The notes: generated by a model from the sequence alone, not told the origin. 64,000 bases of DNA from Halobellus limi (GCF_004799685.1 NZ_CP031311.1:434001-498000); one strand, 5' to 3'. Shown: positions 42,859 through 53,949, counted from the stretch's first letter. Translations and numbers: made by a program.

Positions 42859-45066
42859 TCACCGAAGCCACCGGAGGATCGGCGTCGACGCGCGAACCAG
42901 CCGATCGACCGTCGACACCGCCTCGTCGGCCTCGCGCTCCGTGACGCCGTCGCCGTACTGCGCCCGTTCGTACAGTTCGACGACCCGTCTGGCTTCCGCC
43001 GCCGAACGCGACTCGCCCGTCGGCAGCGATTCGACGTAGGCCCGCGGCGTCTCCCCCGGACGGCGCGCTCGGTGCTCCCGTTCGAGGAGGGTGCCCAGCC
43101 TGTCGTAGGCGCGGCGAACGTCGGAGTCCGGGTCGCGACGGCGCTGGAACTGGACGGAGAGCAGTCCGATCGCTCGCTCCGCCATCGTCGTCCGGCGTGC
43201 CCCCGCGGCGACGCCGACGAGGCCGATCAGCGCGACGACGAGCGTCCGCCGGGTGGGCATCGTCGGGAACGGACCCGCTCCGCCGTCCGATGGGCCCGCG
43301 GTCGGCACGGCTTCTGCGAACCCGTCGGCGGGGGGCTGCGTTCCGTTCGTCGGGTCCGTGGTGGTGACCTCACCCGGCGTCGACGGGCTCTCCGCGCCGG
43401 TGCCGTTCGGGGTGTCGGTCCCGTTGCTCGGTATCGGCGTCGTCCCGTTCGGCTCGCCGTAGTCGATGTTATCGAGGCCGCTCTGTTGCGCCTCCGCGAT
43501 CCGGGCGTCCTCTGCGGTCTGTCGCGGTCCCGACGGCGTCGGATCGAACCGGACCCAGCCGGTGTCGGGGAAGTAGACCTCGACCCACGCGTGGGAGTGG
43601 AGACCGCGGACGACGTGCGTGCCGTTTCCGAGGTCCTCGCCGGAGGTGTAGCCGGTCACGAAGCGCGCCGGGACCCCCTGCGAGCGGAGCATCACGACCA
43701 TCGTCGTCGCGTAGTAGGTACAGTAGCCGGCGTCCATCTCGAAGAGGAAGGCGTCGGCGACGTCGCCGGTCGGGCGCGGGACGCTCAGGGAGTACTCCTT
43801 GTTCTCTTCGAGGTAGGACTCGATCGCGACGGCCTTGTCGTAGGGCGTCTCCTCCTCGCCCGCGACGGTCTCGGCCCGTTCGCGGACGCGGTCGGTCGTG
43901 CTCTCCGGCAACTGGAGGTACGACGAGGACACGCGATCGGGGTAGTCGGTCCCGGCCGCCCGGAGCCGCTCGCTCGTCGAGTTCGGCACGCGACTCGTGA
44001 CGGTGTAGTTCTCGCCGGCCTGCAACGTCGTCTCCGGTCGGATCCCGCCCTGTGGGGTGACGACCGTCTCGGACGCCACCGCGCCGCCGACGTCGACCGG
44101 CTTCCACGCCGCCGGGAGGATCGAGAGCGGCGCCTCCGCGGTGACGGTCTGTTCGAGTTCGCGCGTCGACCCCGGTGGACCGGAGAGCCGACCGTCGTAC
44201 GGGCGCGTGTTGCCCGTCCGGACCCAGCCGTCGCCCGTGTAGCGATCGTAGGCGGCCGTCTGCCAGTACTCGGACCGGGGGCTCTCGACCGTGAATCGAA
44301 CGTCGGGCGAGAGGCGGATGCTCCCGACGATGTCGACGTTGTCCCGGGACTCGACGATGCTGGCCTCGACGGTCGGCGCGCCGCGGTCCGGCAGGAGCGG
44401 CGACCCCGCCGCCCCCGGGACGACCGAGAACGTCGCCGAGACGACGATCATCGCCGCGAGCAGCGCGGTCAGCACGTCGGCCTGCGCCAGTCCGCCGCCG
44501 TGACGCTCGAACGTGGACGCCGCGACCGTCGTCGTCGCCCCGAGCACGCCGACGACGGTCGCCACGGCGTCGGCGTCGCCGGTCAGCACGACGAGCGCGA
44601 GCGCGAGGCTCCCCGCGACCACCGCCGAGACGTACCGCCGCCTGACGGCGAGATACCACGAGAGGAACACCGGGCCGGGGACGACGGCGATCGCCCACAC
44701 CCCCGCGCCGACGAGGCGGAGGATCGACAGCCCAGTCAGCAGGGCCAGCGTGTCGTTGACTACGCGCTCGGGCGTCAGCAACGCCACCTGGCTCTGCGGC
44801 AGCGCGAAGAGGTAGGTCAGAAGGCCCAGAAACAGGAGTCCCGAGGTGACTCCCAGCGCCACGCGGACGCCGACGTACCGCCCCACGAGCGCCGCGAGCG
44901 CGATCGACGCGACGACGACGGCGGCGAACTCGGGACTCCCGCCGACGACGTCCGTGACGCGCCACAGGACGCTCGCGTAGGCCCCGGTCAGCGCAGTCAG
45001 GCCGACGAACGCGAGGCCCCTCTCGCCGTCGACGCGCCGCGACCGTCCGCCCGGAATCGAACTCAT
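42859..45066 (-). CDS. TgpA-like transglutaminase-domain membrane protein
   Basis: A 735-residue protein with six or seven N-terminal membrane segments (to about residue 215) and an outside domain with a transglutaminase-like triad. Cys lies in DAGYCTYYATTMVVML, His in GLHSHAWVEVYFPDTGW, and Asp in VRFDPTP. A Pro/Thr-rich linker, one more membrane segment (near residue 608) and a C-terminal DUF4129-like domain follow. It is the third gene of the moxR-DUF58-transglutaminase operon, overlapping DUF58 by 4 bp. This trio is widespread; its substrate in archaea is unknown. Confidence 0.85.
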   Translation of the reverse strand: MSSIPGGRSRRVDGERGLAFVGLTALTGAYASVLWRVTDVVGGSPEFAAVVVASIALAALVGRYVGVRVALGVTSGLLFLGLLTYLFALPQSQVALLTPERVVNDTLALLTGLSILRLVGAGVWAIAVVPGPVFLSWYLAVRRRYVSAVVAGSLALALVVLTGDADAVATVVGVLGATTTVAASTFERHGGGLAQADVLTALLAAMIVVSATFSVVPGAAGSPLLPDRGAPTVEASIVESRDNVDIVGSIRLSPDVRFTVESPRSEYWQTAAYDRYTGDGWVRTGNTRPYDGRLSGPPGSTRELEQTVTAEAPLSILPAAWKPVDVGGAVASETVVTPQGGIRPETTLQAGENYTVTSRVPNSTSERLRAAGTDYPDRVSSSYLQLPESTTDRVRERAETVAGEEETPYDKAVAIESYLEENKEYSLSVPRPTGDVADAFLFEMDAGYCTYYATTMVVMLRSQGVPARFVTGYTSGEDLGNGTHVVRGLHSHAWVEVYFPDTGWVRFDPTPSGPRQTAEDARIAEAQQSGLDNIDYGEPNGTTPIPSNGTDTPNGTGAESPSTPGEVTTTDPTNGTQPPADGFAEAVPTAGPSDGGAGPFPTMPTRRTLVVALIGLVGVAAGARRTTMAERAIGLLSVQFQRRRDPDSDVRRAYDRLGTLLEREHRARRPGETPRAYVESLPTGESRSAAEARRVVELYERAQYGDGVTEREADEAVSTVDRLVRASTPILRWLR

Positions 45067-46400
45067 CTCGACACCGCTCCCGACCCGTGTTCATCCGGGG
45101 CCTCCCTGTGCTCGACGCTCGCCGCCGCCTCCGGATCTGCGACGGGTCCGGTCGCTCCTCCGTCGGCGGCGACGGATCCGGTCACCCCTCCGTCGGCGGC
45201 GACGGATCGGGTGGCCCGCCCCTCGACGACGTCACCGCCGTCGACCAGCGTCTCGAAGTCGCGTTCCCGGCCGTCGAACCGGACCGTCGTCGAATCGGCT
45301 CCGGCGACGATCTCCACGTCGGCCGATTCCCTGGGGACTGGGCCGCCTTCGACCACGGCGAGGTGATCGAGCAGTTCGCGGCGTCGACCGGCGGCCGCCT
45401 CCACGCTCCCCGAGGGTGTCGTCAGCGTGACGCCCGCTCCGTCGCGAACGAGCGAGAGGCACACCGACGCGGCCGCTTCGGCCATCGCGTCGGCCGCGCC
45501 GTCGTCGTTCGTCCGCGCGCTTCCGTCTCCTGTACCCCCACCGTCGTCTTCCGGCCGCTCCACGCCGACTCTCGTCTCTCCGGTGACGGTCCCGGCGGCG
45601 ACGGTGACGTGTTCGGGGTCGGCGTCGGCGGTGAACTCCCGGACCACGAGGCCGTCGCGCTTCGCCGAGGACTTCCAGTGGACGTCCCTGAGCGCGTCGC
45701 CCCGCACGTACTCGCGCAGGCCGTCGAACTCGTCGCGCCCCGCCGCGGAACGGGACCGAGACGCCGCCCTGAGGTCCGCCCGGACGGCACCCGACAGCGA
45801 CCGCACGCGCGGGAAGGCGACCAGCGCGTCGCGGGCGTCGACCTCGCGGGTCCGTTCGACGAGTCCGAGGACGTCAGTCGCGACGACCGACGCGGGACCG
45901 ATCTCGTGCTCGCCGCGACGCTTCGGGGTGACGTCGTAGGTCACGGCGTCGCCGCCGACGGTCGCTTCGATCACCGCTTCCCGGTCCCCGGCCGTCGTCG
46001 TTCCGCTCCCGGCCGTCGCCGCTCCGTCCCCGGCCGTCGTCGTTCCGCTCCCGGCCGTCACCGCTCCGTCCCCGGCCGTCGCCGCTCCGTTGTCCCCCGG
46101 CTCGCCCCGAACGTCGGCCGGGAGCCGGTCTCTGACCGTGGCGGGATACGACTCCGGCGCGTCGAGCGTCAGTTCGACGACGCCGGTCGTTCCGGACTCG
46201 GCGGCGGGCGGGAGCCGCCGCTCGATCGACGGTTCCGGTGCGCGCCAGACCTGGACGACCGCCGCGACCAGCGCGACCGCGATCGGAAGCACGACGGCGT
46301 CGAGCGTCCGCGGCCCGAACACCGCGCCGGCGGCGAGCGCACCGGCCCCTACGGCGAGGACCGCGTACCCCCGTCGCGTCGGCCTGAGGTTCGGCGTCAT
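45063..46400 (-). CDS. DUF58-domain membrane protein
   Basis: A 445-residue protein: two N-terminal membrane segments (about residues 11-50), a beta-rich outer region, then the DUF58 core with YVRGDALRDVHWKSSAKRDGLVVREF, a vWA-like fold that usually acts with MoxR ATPases. It has two low-complexity tracts: the TAG/GDGA tandem repeat (see repeat entry) and GS/VAADGG repeats near the C terminus. The ATG at 46400 is chosen; a GTG at 46448 overlapping the moxR stop would add 16 basic residues and cannot be excluded. Confidence 0.85.
   Translation of the reverse strand: MTPNLRPTRRGYAVLAVGAGALAAGAVFGPRTLDAVVLPIAVALVAAVVQVWRAPEPSIERRLPPAAESGTTGVVELTLDAPESYPATVRDRLPADVRGEPGDNGAATAGDGAVTAGSGTTTAGDGAATAGSGTTTAGDREAVIEATVGGDAVTYDVTPKRRGEHEIGPASVVATDVLGLVERTREVDARDALVAFPRVRSLSGAVRADLRAASRSRSAAGRDEFDGLREYVRGDALRDVHWKSSAKRDGLVVREFTADADPEHVTVAAGTVTGETRVGVERPEDDGGGTGDGSARTNDDGAADAMAEAAASVCLSLVRDGAGVTLTTPSGSVEAAAGRRRELLDHLAVVEGGPVPRESADVEIVAGADSTTVRFDGRERDFETLVDGGDVVEGRATRSVAADGGVTGSVAADGGATGPVADPEAAASVEHREAPDEHGSGAVSR
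45986..46090. repeat. 42-bp tandem repeat inside the DUF58 gene (2.5 copies)
   Basis: Units 45986-46027 and 46028-46069 differ by one base, and a half unit follows at 46070-46090. The frame encodes alternating GDGA-TAG and GSGTTTAG turns, a flexible Gly/Thr/Ala linker. Near-identity shows recent expansion, so copy number may vary between strains. Confidence 0.85.
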
Positions 46401-46444
46401 CTCGTTTCCTCTCACCTGTCGTTCCGCTCGCTCACGCCCCTCGG

Positions 46445-47419
46445 TCACTCGACGGCGACGTCTTCGAGCGCCCGCTCGACGATCTCTCGTCCATCGACCG
46501 ACGAGTCCGTCCGGATCCGGTGGCTCAACACCGTCGGCGCCTCCGTCTGAACGTCGTCGGGGAGGACGTACCCGCGACCCTCGAACATCGCGCGGGCCTG
46601 CGACGCCCGGACGAGCGCGATCGCCCCGCGCGGACTCGCCCCCAGGCGGGCGTGCTCCCGCGTGTAACCCGCCAGCCGCGAGACGTACGCGCGGACGGGT
46701 TCCCGCACGGTGACGCCGGCGACGGTCGCGCGCGCTCGGCGGACGTCCTCGACGGTGGCCACCGCGTCGAGCGACTCGATAGGGTGCTCGCCGGCGACCC
46801 GCCCGAGCAACTCCGTCTCCTCGGCCTCGGTCGGATAGCCGAGGCGGATCTTCTTCGTGAACCGGTCGACCTCGGCGACCGGCAGCTCGTAGGTACGGCC
46901 GGGTTCGACGTCGTTCTGCGTCGCGATGACGGTGAAGGGGTCGGGAACGGGGTGGGTCTCGCCGTCGACGGTCACCTGTCCCTCGGCCATCACCTCCAGC
47001 AGCGCCGCCTGCGTCTTCGGCGGCGCGCGGTTGATCTCGTCGCCGAGGACGACGTTCGCGAACACCGGGCCGGGCTGGAACTCGAACTCGCGGGTCTTCT
47101 CGTTGAACACGCTCACGCCCGTCACGTCGGAGGGGAGGAGGTCGGGGGTGAACTGCACGCGGTTGAACGAGCAGTCCAGCGAGGTCGCGACCGCGCGCGC
47201 GAGCATCGTCTTGCCGACGCCGGGGACGTCTTCCAGCAGGAGGTTGCCGCGGGCGAAGAGCGTGACCAGGATGTGTTCGATGGCGTCGCGGTGGCCGACG
47301 ATGACGCGCTCGACGTTGTCGACGATCCGGGTGGTCAGCTCGGTCGCTTCGTCGATGTCGAGCCGCGAGACCGAACTCGACCGCGGTTCCGGGTCTGGGA
47401 CGGCGTCTGCGTCAGTCAT
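46445..47419 (-). CDS. MoxR-family AAA+ ATPase
   Basis: A 324-residue ATPase: Walker A EDVPGVGKTMLARAVA, Walker B VVLGDEINRAPPKTQAALLEVM, arginine/sensor region VAEVDRFTKKIRLGYP and a C-terminal lid with ASPRGAIALVRASQARA. MoxR proteins act as chaperone-like partners of vWA/DUF58 proteins, here encoded just downstream. It is first in the operon. The ATG at 47419 is the natural start. Confidence 0.93.
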   Translation of the reverse strand: MTDADAVPDPEPRSSSVSRLDIDEATELTTRIVDNVERVIVGHRDAIEHILVTLFARGNLLLEDVPGVGKTMLARAVATSLDCSFNRVQFTPDLLPSDVTGVSVFNEKTREFEFQPGPVFANVVLGDEINRAPPKTQAALLEVMAEGQVTVDGETHPVPDPFTVIATQNDVEPGRTYELPVAEVDRFTKKIRLGYPTEAEETELLGRVAGEHPIESLDAVATVEDVRRARATVAGVTVREPVRAYVSRLAGYTREHARLGASPRGAIALVRASQARAMFEGRGYVLPDDVQTEAPTVLSHRIRTDSSVDGREIVERALEDVAVE

Positions 47420-47428
47420 GGATAGGGC

Positions 47429-47472
47429 AGCGTGTGCGAGTCGGGCCGGTCGGTCGACGGGCCCGACACGCT
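47429..47472. repeat. Inverted repeat upstream of moxR
   Basis: AGCGTGT...GTCGGGCC pairs with GGGCCCGAC...ACGCT around an 11-nt loop, with a 4-nt bulge on one side. It sits 10 bp upstream of the moxR ATG in the 261-bp spacer toward mutS; no other element is clear in that spacer. Confidence 0.35.
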
Positions 47473-47680
47473 ATCGTGGGTCCATAACTCCCGCGCACAC
47501 GTAACTCTGCTGGGCGTCTGCGCCGGCTCCGAACGTCCGATCGGCCGCGTCCGGAAGCACCTCCGTCCGCGACTCGTTCCCGCCGTCGCCGACGCATATG
47601 TCCGTTTCGCCGCCGGCCCACCGCCGCGTCCCGCGCGGGTTTCCCGTCCGCTTTTGGTGTTCGACCGCCGTCCGATAGGT

Positions 47681-50600
47681 ATGGAACGGGCGGAGTCCGA
47701 CACGGACCGCGAGGCCGAAGCGCGCGTCGGGAGCGACGACGTCGACTCGGCGTCGGAGTCCGACGCTGTCTCGGGAGCCGACGGAGCCACGGGCAATGAG
47801 TCGACGACGCCCGCCGCGGACGGGGAGTCGGAGCCCCGCCCCGAGGGGCCGCCCGAGAAGATGCTCGCGCGTCGCGAGGAACTCACGCCGATGCTCTCGC
47901 AGTACCTCGATCTCTGTGAGGCCCACCCGGACGCGCTCGTGCTCTTTCAGGTGGGCGACTTCTACGAGGCGTTCTGCGAGGCCGCAGAGACGGTCGCCCG
48001 CGTCTGCGAGGTGACGCTCACCCAGCGCGAGGACTCGACGGGCACCTACCCGATGGCGGGGATCCCGATCGACAACGCGGCGTCGTACCTCCAGTCGCTG
48101 CTCGATGCGGACTTCAGAGTCGCCGTCGCCGACCAGGTCGAGGACGCCGAGGAGGCCTCGGGACTGGTCGACCGCGCGGTGACGAACGTCGTCACGCCGG
48201 GCACCGTCGTCGACGACGAGCTGCTCGACCGCGCGAGCGCGACGTACCTCGGCGCGCTCGTCGGCGGCGAGCGCGGCGACGATGACACACAAAAATCGAC
48301 CGACAACACCGGCTCGGCCGCCCTCGCGACGCTCGACGTCTCGACGGGCGAGTGTCAGGTGACGAGCGCCACCGAGGACCGGATCCGCGACGAACTCGAA
48401 CGCCTCGCGCCGGCGGAACTCCTCGTCGCGTCCGCGACTGACGTCGACGCCGGATCCCTGGGGTTCGAGACGATGGTGACCGATCACGAGGCGGCGGCGT
48501 TCGACCTCGACGAGGCGGACGAGACGCTCTCGGGGTACGTGTCGGAGCCGACGGCCGTCCTCGATTCGCCGGCCGAGCGGCGCGCCGTCGGCGCGCTCCT
48601 GGCGTACGCGGAGTACACCCAGGGCGACGACGGCGCGCTCTCGTACGTCTCCCGCGTCCGGCGGTACGACCTGCGGCGATCGCTCCGGCTCGACGCCAAC
48701 GCGATGCGCAGCCTCGAACTGTTCGAGTCGCGCCACCCCGGCCGGGGCGAGACGCTGCTCGACGCACTCGACCGGACGGCGTGTGCGCCCGGCCGCCGGA
48801 AACTGGAGGCGTGGCTCCGCCGGCCGCTGATCGACCGGGGAGAGATCGAGCGCCGCCACGACGCCGTCGGCGAACTGCTCGACCGGCCGCTGGCCAGGGA
48901 GACCGTCCGCGACCACCTCGCGGGGGTGTACGACCTCGAACGCCTGGCCGCGCGGGTCTCCCGCGAGCGCGCGAACGCCCGGGACCTCCGCTCGCTGAAG
49001 GCGACGCTCGACGTCGTCCCGGAGGTGAAGGCCGCGCTCGACGACGCCGAGTCGGCGGCGCTCTGTGACCTCCGGGGCGACCTCGACGAACTGCGCGAGG
49101 TCCGCGACCTGATCGACCGGGCGATCGTCTCCGACCCGCCGCAGGAGATCACCGAGGGCGGGGTGATCCGTGAGGGGTTCGACGACGAACTCGACGAGAT
49201 CCGCGCGAGCGAGCGGGAGGGCCGCGAGTGGGTCTCCTCGCTGGAGGAGCGCGAGCGCGAGCGGACCGGTATCGACTCCCTCGAAGTCGGGTACAACCAG
49301 GTCCACGGCTACTACATCGAGGTGACGAACCCGAACCTCGATCGCGTTCCCGACGACTACACTCGGCGGCAGACGCTGAAGAACGCCGAGCGGTTCTACA
49401 CCCCCGAACTGAAGCGCCGCGAGGACGAGATCCTCTCGGCGGCCGAGCGCGCCGACGCCCTGGAGTACGAGGCGTTCTGCGAGGTGCGCGCTCGGGTCGC
49501 GGAGGCGACGGACAGGCTCCAGTCGCTCGCGGCGGCGCTCGCCCGGCTGGACGTCCTGGCCTCCTTCGCCGCCGTCGCCGCGAGCGAGCACTACGTCCGG
49601 CCCGCGATGGGCGCGGAGACGCTCCGGATCGAGGAGGGCCGGCACCCGGTAGTCGAGCGCACGCAGGAGGAGTTCGTCCCCAACGGGATCGACTTCGACG
49701 CGGGTCACGTCGCCGTCATCACGGGGCCGAACATGAGCGGGAAGTCGACGTATATGCGGCAGGTCGCGCTGATTTGCCTGCTCGCGCAGGCCGGGTCGTT
49801 CGTCCCCGCGACGTCGGCGGAACTGCCCATCTTGGATCGCATCTTCACCCGGGTCGGCGCGTCCGACGACATCGCGGGCGGGCAGTCGACGTTTATGCGC
49901 GAGATGTCGGAGCTGACGGACATCCTCCACGACGCCACGGAGGACTCGCTGGTCCTCCTCGACGAGGTCGGCCGCGGCACCTCGACGGCCGACGGCCTCG
50001 CCATCGCCCGCGCGACGACCGAGTTCGTCCACGAGGAGGTGGGCGCGACCACGCTGTTCGCCACGCACTACCACGACCTGACCGGCCTCGCCGAGGACCT
50101 CCCGAACGCGTTCAACCTCCACTTCACCGTGAGCAAGGGCGACGGAGCGCAGGCGTCGGCGACGGACGACGAGGGAGAGCCCTCGACGACAGTGGACGCG
50201 CCGTCCGCTTCTGCGACCGAGTCGGAGGTGACCTTCCTCCACCGCGTCGCAGAGGGCCCCTCGTCCTCGTCCTACGGCGTCGAGGTGGCCAAGCTCGCCG
50301 GCGTCCCGGACCGAGTCGTCGAGCGTGCCCGGGAGTACCTCCGGGAGTCGTCGTCGCGAGGCGACTCGGCGTCGCGGGACGCCGAATCACCCCACCCGAC
50401 GACGGACGCGGAGCCGACGCGACCGGAGTCGACGGACGCGGCGTCGAACGGCCGCGACGACACGCTCGCCGCCTACGTCGACGGGCTCGACGGGTCCGCC
50501 GATCGAAGACGCCCCGACGAGGCCGCCGACCGGAGTCGACTCGACGGGTCCGCCGACAGCGACGCCGACCTCACCGACGCCGAGCGCGCCGTCCTCGCGG

Positions 50601-50686
50601 AACTCCGCGACGTCGACGTCGCCCGCACGACCCCGCTCGAAGCGCTCAACACGCTGGAGGACCTACGACGCAGACTGGATGAGTGA
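47681..50686 (+). CDS. mutS: DNA mismatch repair protein MutS
   Basis: A 1001-residue mismatch sensor. After a 55-residue acidic tail, the mismatch-binding motif VGDFYEAF appears near residue 90. The connector, core and clamp domains follow, then the ATPase with [13 protein letters not shown] (Walker A), [16 protein letters not shown] (Walker B) and [11 protein letters not shown] Ser/Thr/Asp-rich insertion (about 40 residues) follows the ATPase His-loop, and a long disordered tail precedes the C-terminal dimer helix. The start ATG at 47681 is chosen because the upstream frame is non-coding. It overlaps mutL by 8 bp. Confidence 0.95.
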   Translation: MERAESDTDREAEARVGSDDVDSASESDAVSGADGATGNESTTPAADGESEPRPEGPPEKMLARREELTPMLSQYLDLCEAHPDALVLFQVGDFYEAFCEAAETVARVCEVTLTQREDSTGTYPMAGIPIDNAASYLQSLLDADFRVAVADQVEDAEEASGLVDRAVTNVVTPGTVVDDELLDRASATYLGALVGGERGDDDTQKSTDNTGSAALATLDVSTGECQVTSATEDRIRDELERLAPAELLVASATDVDAGSLGFETMVTDHEAAAFDLDEADETLSGYVSEPTAVLDSPAERRAVGALLAYAEYTQGDDGALSYVSRVRRYDLRRSLRLDANAMRSLELFESRHPGRGETLLDALDRTACAPGRRKLEAWLRRPLIDRGEIERRHDAVGELLDRPLARETVRDHLAGVYDLERLAARVSRERANARDLRSLKATLDVVPEVKAALDDAESAALCDLRGDLDELREVRDLIDRAIVSDPPQEITEGGVIREGFDDELDEIRASEREGREWVSSLEERERERTGIDSLEVGYNQVHGYYIEVTNPNLDRVPDDYTRRQTLKNAERFYTPELKRREDEILSAAERADALEYEAFCEVRARVAEATDRLQSLAAALARLDVLASFAAVAASEHYVRPAMGAETLRIEEGRHPVVERTQEEFVPNGIDFDAGHVAVITGPNMSGKSTYMRQVALICLLAQAGSFVPATSAELPILDRIFTRVGASDDIAGGQSTFMREMSELTDILHDATEDSLVLLDEVGRGTSTADGLAIARATTEFVHEEVGATTLFATHYHDLTGLAEDLPNAFNLHFTVSKGDGAQASATDDEGEPSTTVDAPSASATESEVTFLHRVAEGPSSSSYGVEVAKLAGVPDRVVERAREYLRESSSRGDSASRDAESPHPTTDAEPTRPESTDAASNGRDDTLAAYVDGLDGSADRRRPDEAADRSRLDGSADSDADLTDAERAVLAELRDVDVARTTPLEALNTLEDLRRRLDE

Positions 50687-52391
50687 CGATTCGCCGGGCT
50701 CGGCGGCCGAGGACCGAGCGGTTCGACGCCTCGACGACGCCACGGTCGCGAGCGTCGCCGCCGGCGAGGTGATCACACGGCCGGCCGACGTCGTCGTCGA
50801 ACTGGTCGAGAACGCGCTCGACGCCGAGGCGACCCGGATCGACGTCGACGTCGCGGGCGACGGCACCGAGCGGATCCGCGTCCGCGACGACGGCCGCGGG
50901 ATGAGCCGGCGGGACGCCGAACTCGCGGTCGAGCGCCACACGTCGAGCAAACTCGCGCCCGACGCCGCGGTCTCCGCGGTCGACACGCTCGGCTTCCGGG
51001 GGGAGGCGCTCGCGAGCATCGCGACCGTCGCGCGCCTCGAACTCCGGACGAACGACGGCGGGCCGCGCGGGACCCGCGTCGTCGCCGAGGGCGCGCCAGA
51101 AGCGATGCGGACGGACCCGGTGGGGCGGGGCCGGGGGACGACTGTCACCGTCCGGGACCTGTTCGGCGAGACGCCCGCCCGCCGGGAGTCCCTCGGGGCC
51201 TCCAGAACGGAGTTCGCGCGCGTGAGCGACGCCGTCTCCAGGTACGCCCTCGTCCGTCCGGACGTCGCGTTCTCGCTGACCCACGACGGTTCCGACGTCT
51301 TTTCGACGCCCGGCACGGGCGCGTACGACGACGCGCTCCTCGGCGTCTACGACCGCGAGGTCGCCGGGCGGGCGACCGAACTCGACGCCGGCCGGCGCGT
51401 CGAGTCGGAGGGGGCCGACGCGGACGAACACGGCGAGATCACGCTCTCGGGGACGTTGGCACCGCCGTCTCTCACCCGCGCGCGCCGAGATCACGTCTAC
51501 GTCGCGGTCGACGGACGACCCGTCCGCAACGAGCGACTCGGGCGCGCCGTCGTCGCGGGGTACGGCGACCTGCTCCCCGACGACCGCGCGCCGATCGCCG
51601 TCGTCTCGATTTCGCTCCCCGAGTCGTGGGCGGACCACAACGTCCACCCGCGAAAGCGGACGGTCCGACTCCGCAACCCAGACGAGGTCGAGCAGGCGGT
51701 CGAGTCGGCCGTCCGCGACGCGCTCTCGACGGTCGACCGCCGCCGGAGCGAAGACCTCTCGATGGACCTCGGCGACTCGCTGGAACCGGTCTCGGACACT
51801 GAGTCCGCCTTCGACGACGTCTCCGTGATCGGGCAGTTCCGGGACCTCTACCTTCTGTGTGAGCGCGACGACGACCTCCTCGTCGTCGACCAGCACGCGG
51901 CGCACGAGCGGATCAACTACGAGCGCCTCCGCGACGCGGTCGACGGCGAGACCCCGACGGCGACGGTCGACCCGCCGGCGCGCGTCGAACTGACGCCGGC
52001 GCAGTACGCGACGGTCGCGTCCTCGACCGACGAGTTGGCCGCGCTCGGCTACGACCTCGACCCGTTCGGCGAGACGACGGTGCGCGTCCGGTCGGTCCCC
52101 GCGCCGATGGGCCGGGCGGCCGCCCCCGAGAGCGTCCGCGACGCCGTCGACGCGATCCGCGGGGGAACGACGCCGGAGTCCGGTCGCGATGCGCTGTTGA
52201 AGGACCTCGCGTGCCACCCGTCGCTGAAGGCCGGCGACGAACTCACCGACGAACGGGCCGCGGCGCTCCTCGAACGACTCGGTGAGTGTGAGAACCCCTA
52301 CGCCTGCCCGCACGGTCGCCCGACCGTCCTCGCCGTCGAAGAGGAGACGCTCGTGCGGGGGTTCGGTCGGCGCGGCACGCGGATGGAGTGA
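50679..52391 (+). CDS. mutL: DNA mismatch repair protein MutL
   Basis: A 570-residue GHKL ATPase: [40 protein letters not shown] and [12 protein letters not shown] are the three N-terminal motifs. The C-terminal domain carries [12 protein letters not shown], matching the DQHA(x)2E(x)4E metal-binding endonuclease motif, with [12 protein letters not shown] and CPHGRP completing the site. This MutL is therefore predicted to nick DNA, as expected where no MutH exists. Coupled to mutS by an 8-bp overlap. Confidence 0.95.
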   Translation: MSDDSPGSAAEDRAVRRLDDATVASVAAGEVITRPADVVVELVENALDAEATRIDVDVAGDGTERIRVRDDGRGMSRRDAELAVERHTSSKLAPDAAVSAVDTLGFRGEALASIATVARLELRTNDGGPRGTRVVAEGAPEAMRTDPVGRGRGTTVTVRDLFGETPARRESLGASRTEFARVSDAVSRYALVRPDVAFSLTHDGSDVFSTPGTGAYDDALLGVYDREVAGRATELDAGRRVESEGADADEHGEITLSGTLAPPSLTRARRDHVYVAVDGRPVRNERLGRAVVAGYGDLLPDDRAPIAVVSISLPESWADHNVHPRKRTVRLRNPDEVEQAVESAVRDALSTVDRRRSEDLSMDLGDSLEPVSDTESAFDDVSVIGQFRDLYLLCERDDDLLVVDQHAAHERINYERLRDAVDGETPTATVDPPARVELTPAQYATVASSTDELAALGYDLDPFGETTVRVRSVPAPMGRAAAPESVRDAVDAIRGGTTPESGRDALLKDLACHPSLKAGDELTDERAAALLERLGECENPYACPHGRPTVLAVEEETLVRGFGRRGTRME

Positions 52392-52427
52392 GGTCCCGGA
52401 GTCGGAGGGTTCGGGGCCCGAGGCCGC

Positions 52428-52778
52428 TCACCACTCCTTGCAGTCCGCACAGACGCGCTCGTCGCCCTGCAGCCAGAGGCGATCGACAGTCCGGCCGCAG
52501 CCGGGACACTCGACGCCCTCGGGGTCCCACTGGTACGTCGCCGTCGCGGGTTCGACCTCGGCGTCTCCGATGGGGTCGGACGCGGTGTCAGTGGTTTGGG
52601 ACGCCTCGTCGGTCGATTCCCGGGACGTTTCCTCGGCCGATCCCCGGGACGCTTCCTCTTCCGGTCCGTCGGCCTCCTCGTCCGCAGAACCGTCTTCTCC
52701 GTCCGCCGTCGACTCTCGGTCCGCCGCGTCGCTCGCCCCGTCGACCGCGAACTCGTCCAGCGAGCGATCCCGCGCCAT
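52428..52778 (-). CDS. Haloarchaeal zinc-ribbon protein with acidic linker (DUF7573-like)
   Basis: A 116-residue protein starting MARDRSLDEFAVDG, followed by about 50 Ser/Glu/Asp-rich residues, then a C-terminal zinc ribbon with VECPGCGRTVDRLW and ERVCADCKEW. The RDRSLDEF start and C-terminal ribbon match a haloarchaeal family I recall as DUF7573. The linker looks fully disordered. Single gene, converging on mutL. Confidence 0.7.
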   Translation of the reverse strand: MARDRSLDEFAVDGASDAADRESTADGEDGSADEEADGPEEEASRGSAEETSRESTDEASQTTDTASDPIGDAEVEPATATYQWDPEGVECPGCGRTVDRLWLQGDERVCADCKEW

Positions 52779-52869
52779 ATCCGGGTGAAGCGACGGGAGC
52801 GGCTTAGCCGTGGCGACTCCGCGCGGCGGCGTTCCGTACACACATATACGATGCGGTCCAACGACCGGT

Positions 52870-53115
52870 ATGGTCACGGTCATCGACTTCGTCGTGCAGT
52901 TGCTCACGAGCGTCGTCAGCCTCGTCGAGATATTCCTCACCGACGTCCTCCTCGGCGTCGACCCGATCACCGCGATATCCTTCCTCGTCGGGGCCGGCCT
53001 GACGGCCGCCGCGGTCGTCGCACTGGCGTATCTCGCGCTGGGCGCGCTGGTGAATCAGCTAACCGGCCTCGGATCGAGCGCGCGCGAGTCGGTGCCCGAG
53101 CGCACCCCGCGGTAG
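52870..53115 (+). CDS. Small two-segment membrane protein
   Basis: An 81-residue protein. Hydrophobic segments lie at about residues 3-25 and 34-60, with a polar C-terminal tail (SSARESVPERTPR). A CACATATACG TATA-like box (52841-52851) stands about 26 nt before the ATG at 52870, supporting a leaderless transcript and this start over upstream frames. Family not recognised. Confidence 0.7.
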   Translation: MVTVIDFVVQLLTSVVSLVEIFLTDVLLGVDPITAISFLVGAGLTAAAVVALAYLALGALVNQLTGLGSSARESVPERTPR

Positions 53116-53196
53116 CGACGGATCACCTCGCGTTCTCGCTCCGACCCTTTCGCCCCGATTTTCTCCTTCGCGTTCTCGCTCCCGACTCTCTCGCTC

Positions 53197-53949
53197 TCAC
53201 TCGCCCGTCCACGCGCGGATCGCCCGCCGGATCACGTCGGTCTCGACCTCGCGGAAGTGCGCGTCGTGCTCGCCGTGGTCGCCCCACTCGAAGTCGCGGA
53301 CGACGACGACGGGCGTGCCGCCGTCGCCCTCGCCGGCGAGGAGGTTCGCCGCCGCGGCGAGTTCGTCGACGACGCTCTCGACGGCGACGGAGAGTTCGCG
53401 GCCGTCGCGGTCGGTCTCGCCGCGCCAGTCGCGGCCGGGCGCGAGGCCGGCCCAGCCGATCGCGACGCCGCGCTGGCCCTCCCGGAACGGCCGCCCGCAG
53501 GTGTCGGTGACGACGACTCGATCCGCCGGGAGTCCCTTCCGGATCCGCTCTGCGCTCTCGGAGGGGCGCTCCGGCAACAGGAGGAGGTCGCCGTCCGGCA
53601 CGTTCGAGCGGTCGATGCCGGCGTTGACGCCGACGTGGCCGAAGCGCGTCTCCGTCAGGAGAAACGGCGCCTCCAGGAGCACCTCGACGCTCTCTTCGAG
53701 GACGGCCTGGGCGAATCGGGGGTCTCTCTCTTTCCCGGTGCGCGCTTCGAGATTCGCGGCGACCTCTCTCGCCCGCGGGCCGGCGGGGAACTCCGCGAGG
53801 TCGGCACTTCGACCCTCGGCCTTCGAGACCACCGTCGAGGCGACGCAGACGACGTCGTCGGGGCGGAGGTCGACGCGCTCGCGGATCAGCGCCGCGAGGT
53901 CGTGACCCGCTCGCACCTCCGGGAGGTCGGGGACGGCGAACAGTTCCAT
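53197..53949 (-). CDS. cofE: Coenzyme F420-0:L-glutamate ligase
   Basis: Adds glutamate residues to F420-0 with GTP. The 250-residue protein begins MELFAVPDLPEVRAGHDLAALI and contains DDVVCVASTVVSKAEGRSADL, then HVGVNAGIDRSNVP near residue 107 and VVVTDTCGRPFREGQRGVAIG, all CofE landmarks. Length matches archaeal CofE. The larger open frame upstream is antisense to the next gene. Its presence means F420 is used by this organism. Confidence 0.92.
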   Translation of the reverse strand: MELFAVPDLPEVRAGHDLAALIRERVDLRPDDVVCVASTVVSKAEGRSADLAEFPAGPRAREVAANLEARTGKERDPRFAQAVLEESVEVLLEAPFLLTETRFGHVGVNAGIDRSNVPDGDLLLLPERPSESAERIRKGLPADRVVVTDTCGRPFREGQRGVAIGWAGLAPGRDWRGETDRDGRELSVAVESVVDELAAAANLLAGEGDGGTPVVVVRDFEWGDHGEHDAHFREVETDVIRRAIRAWTGE

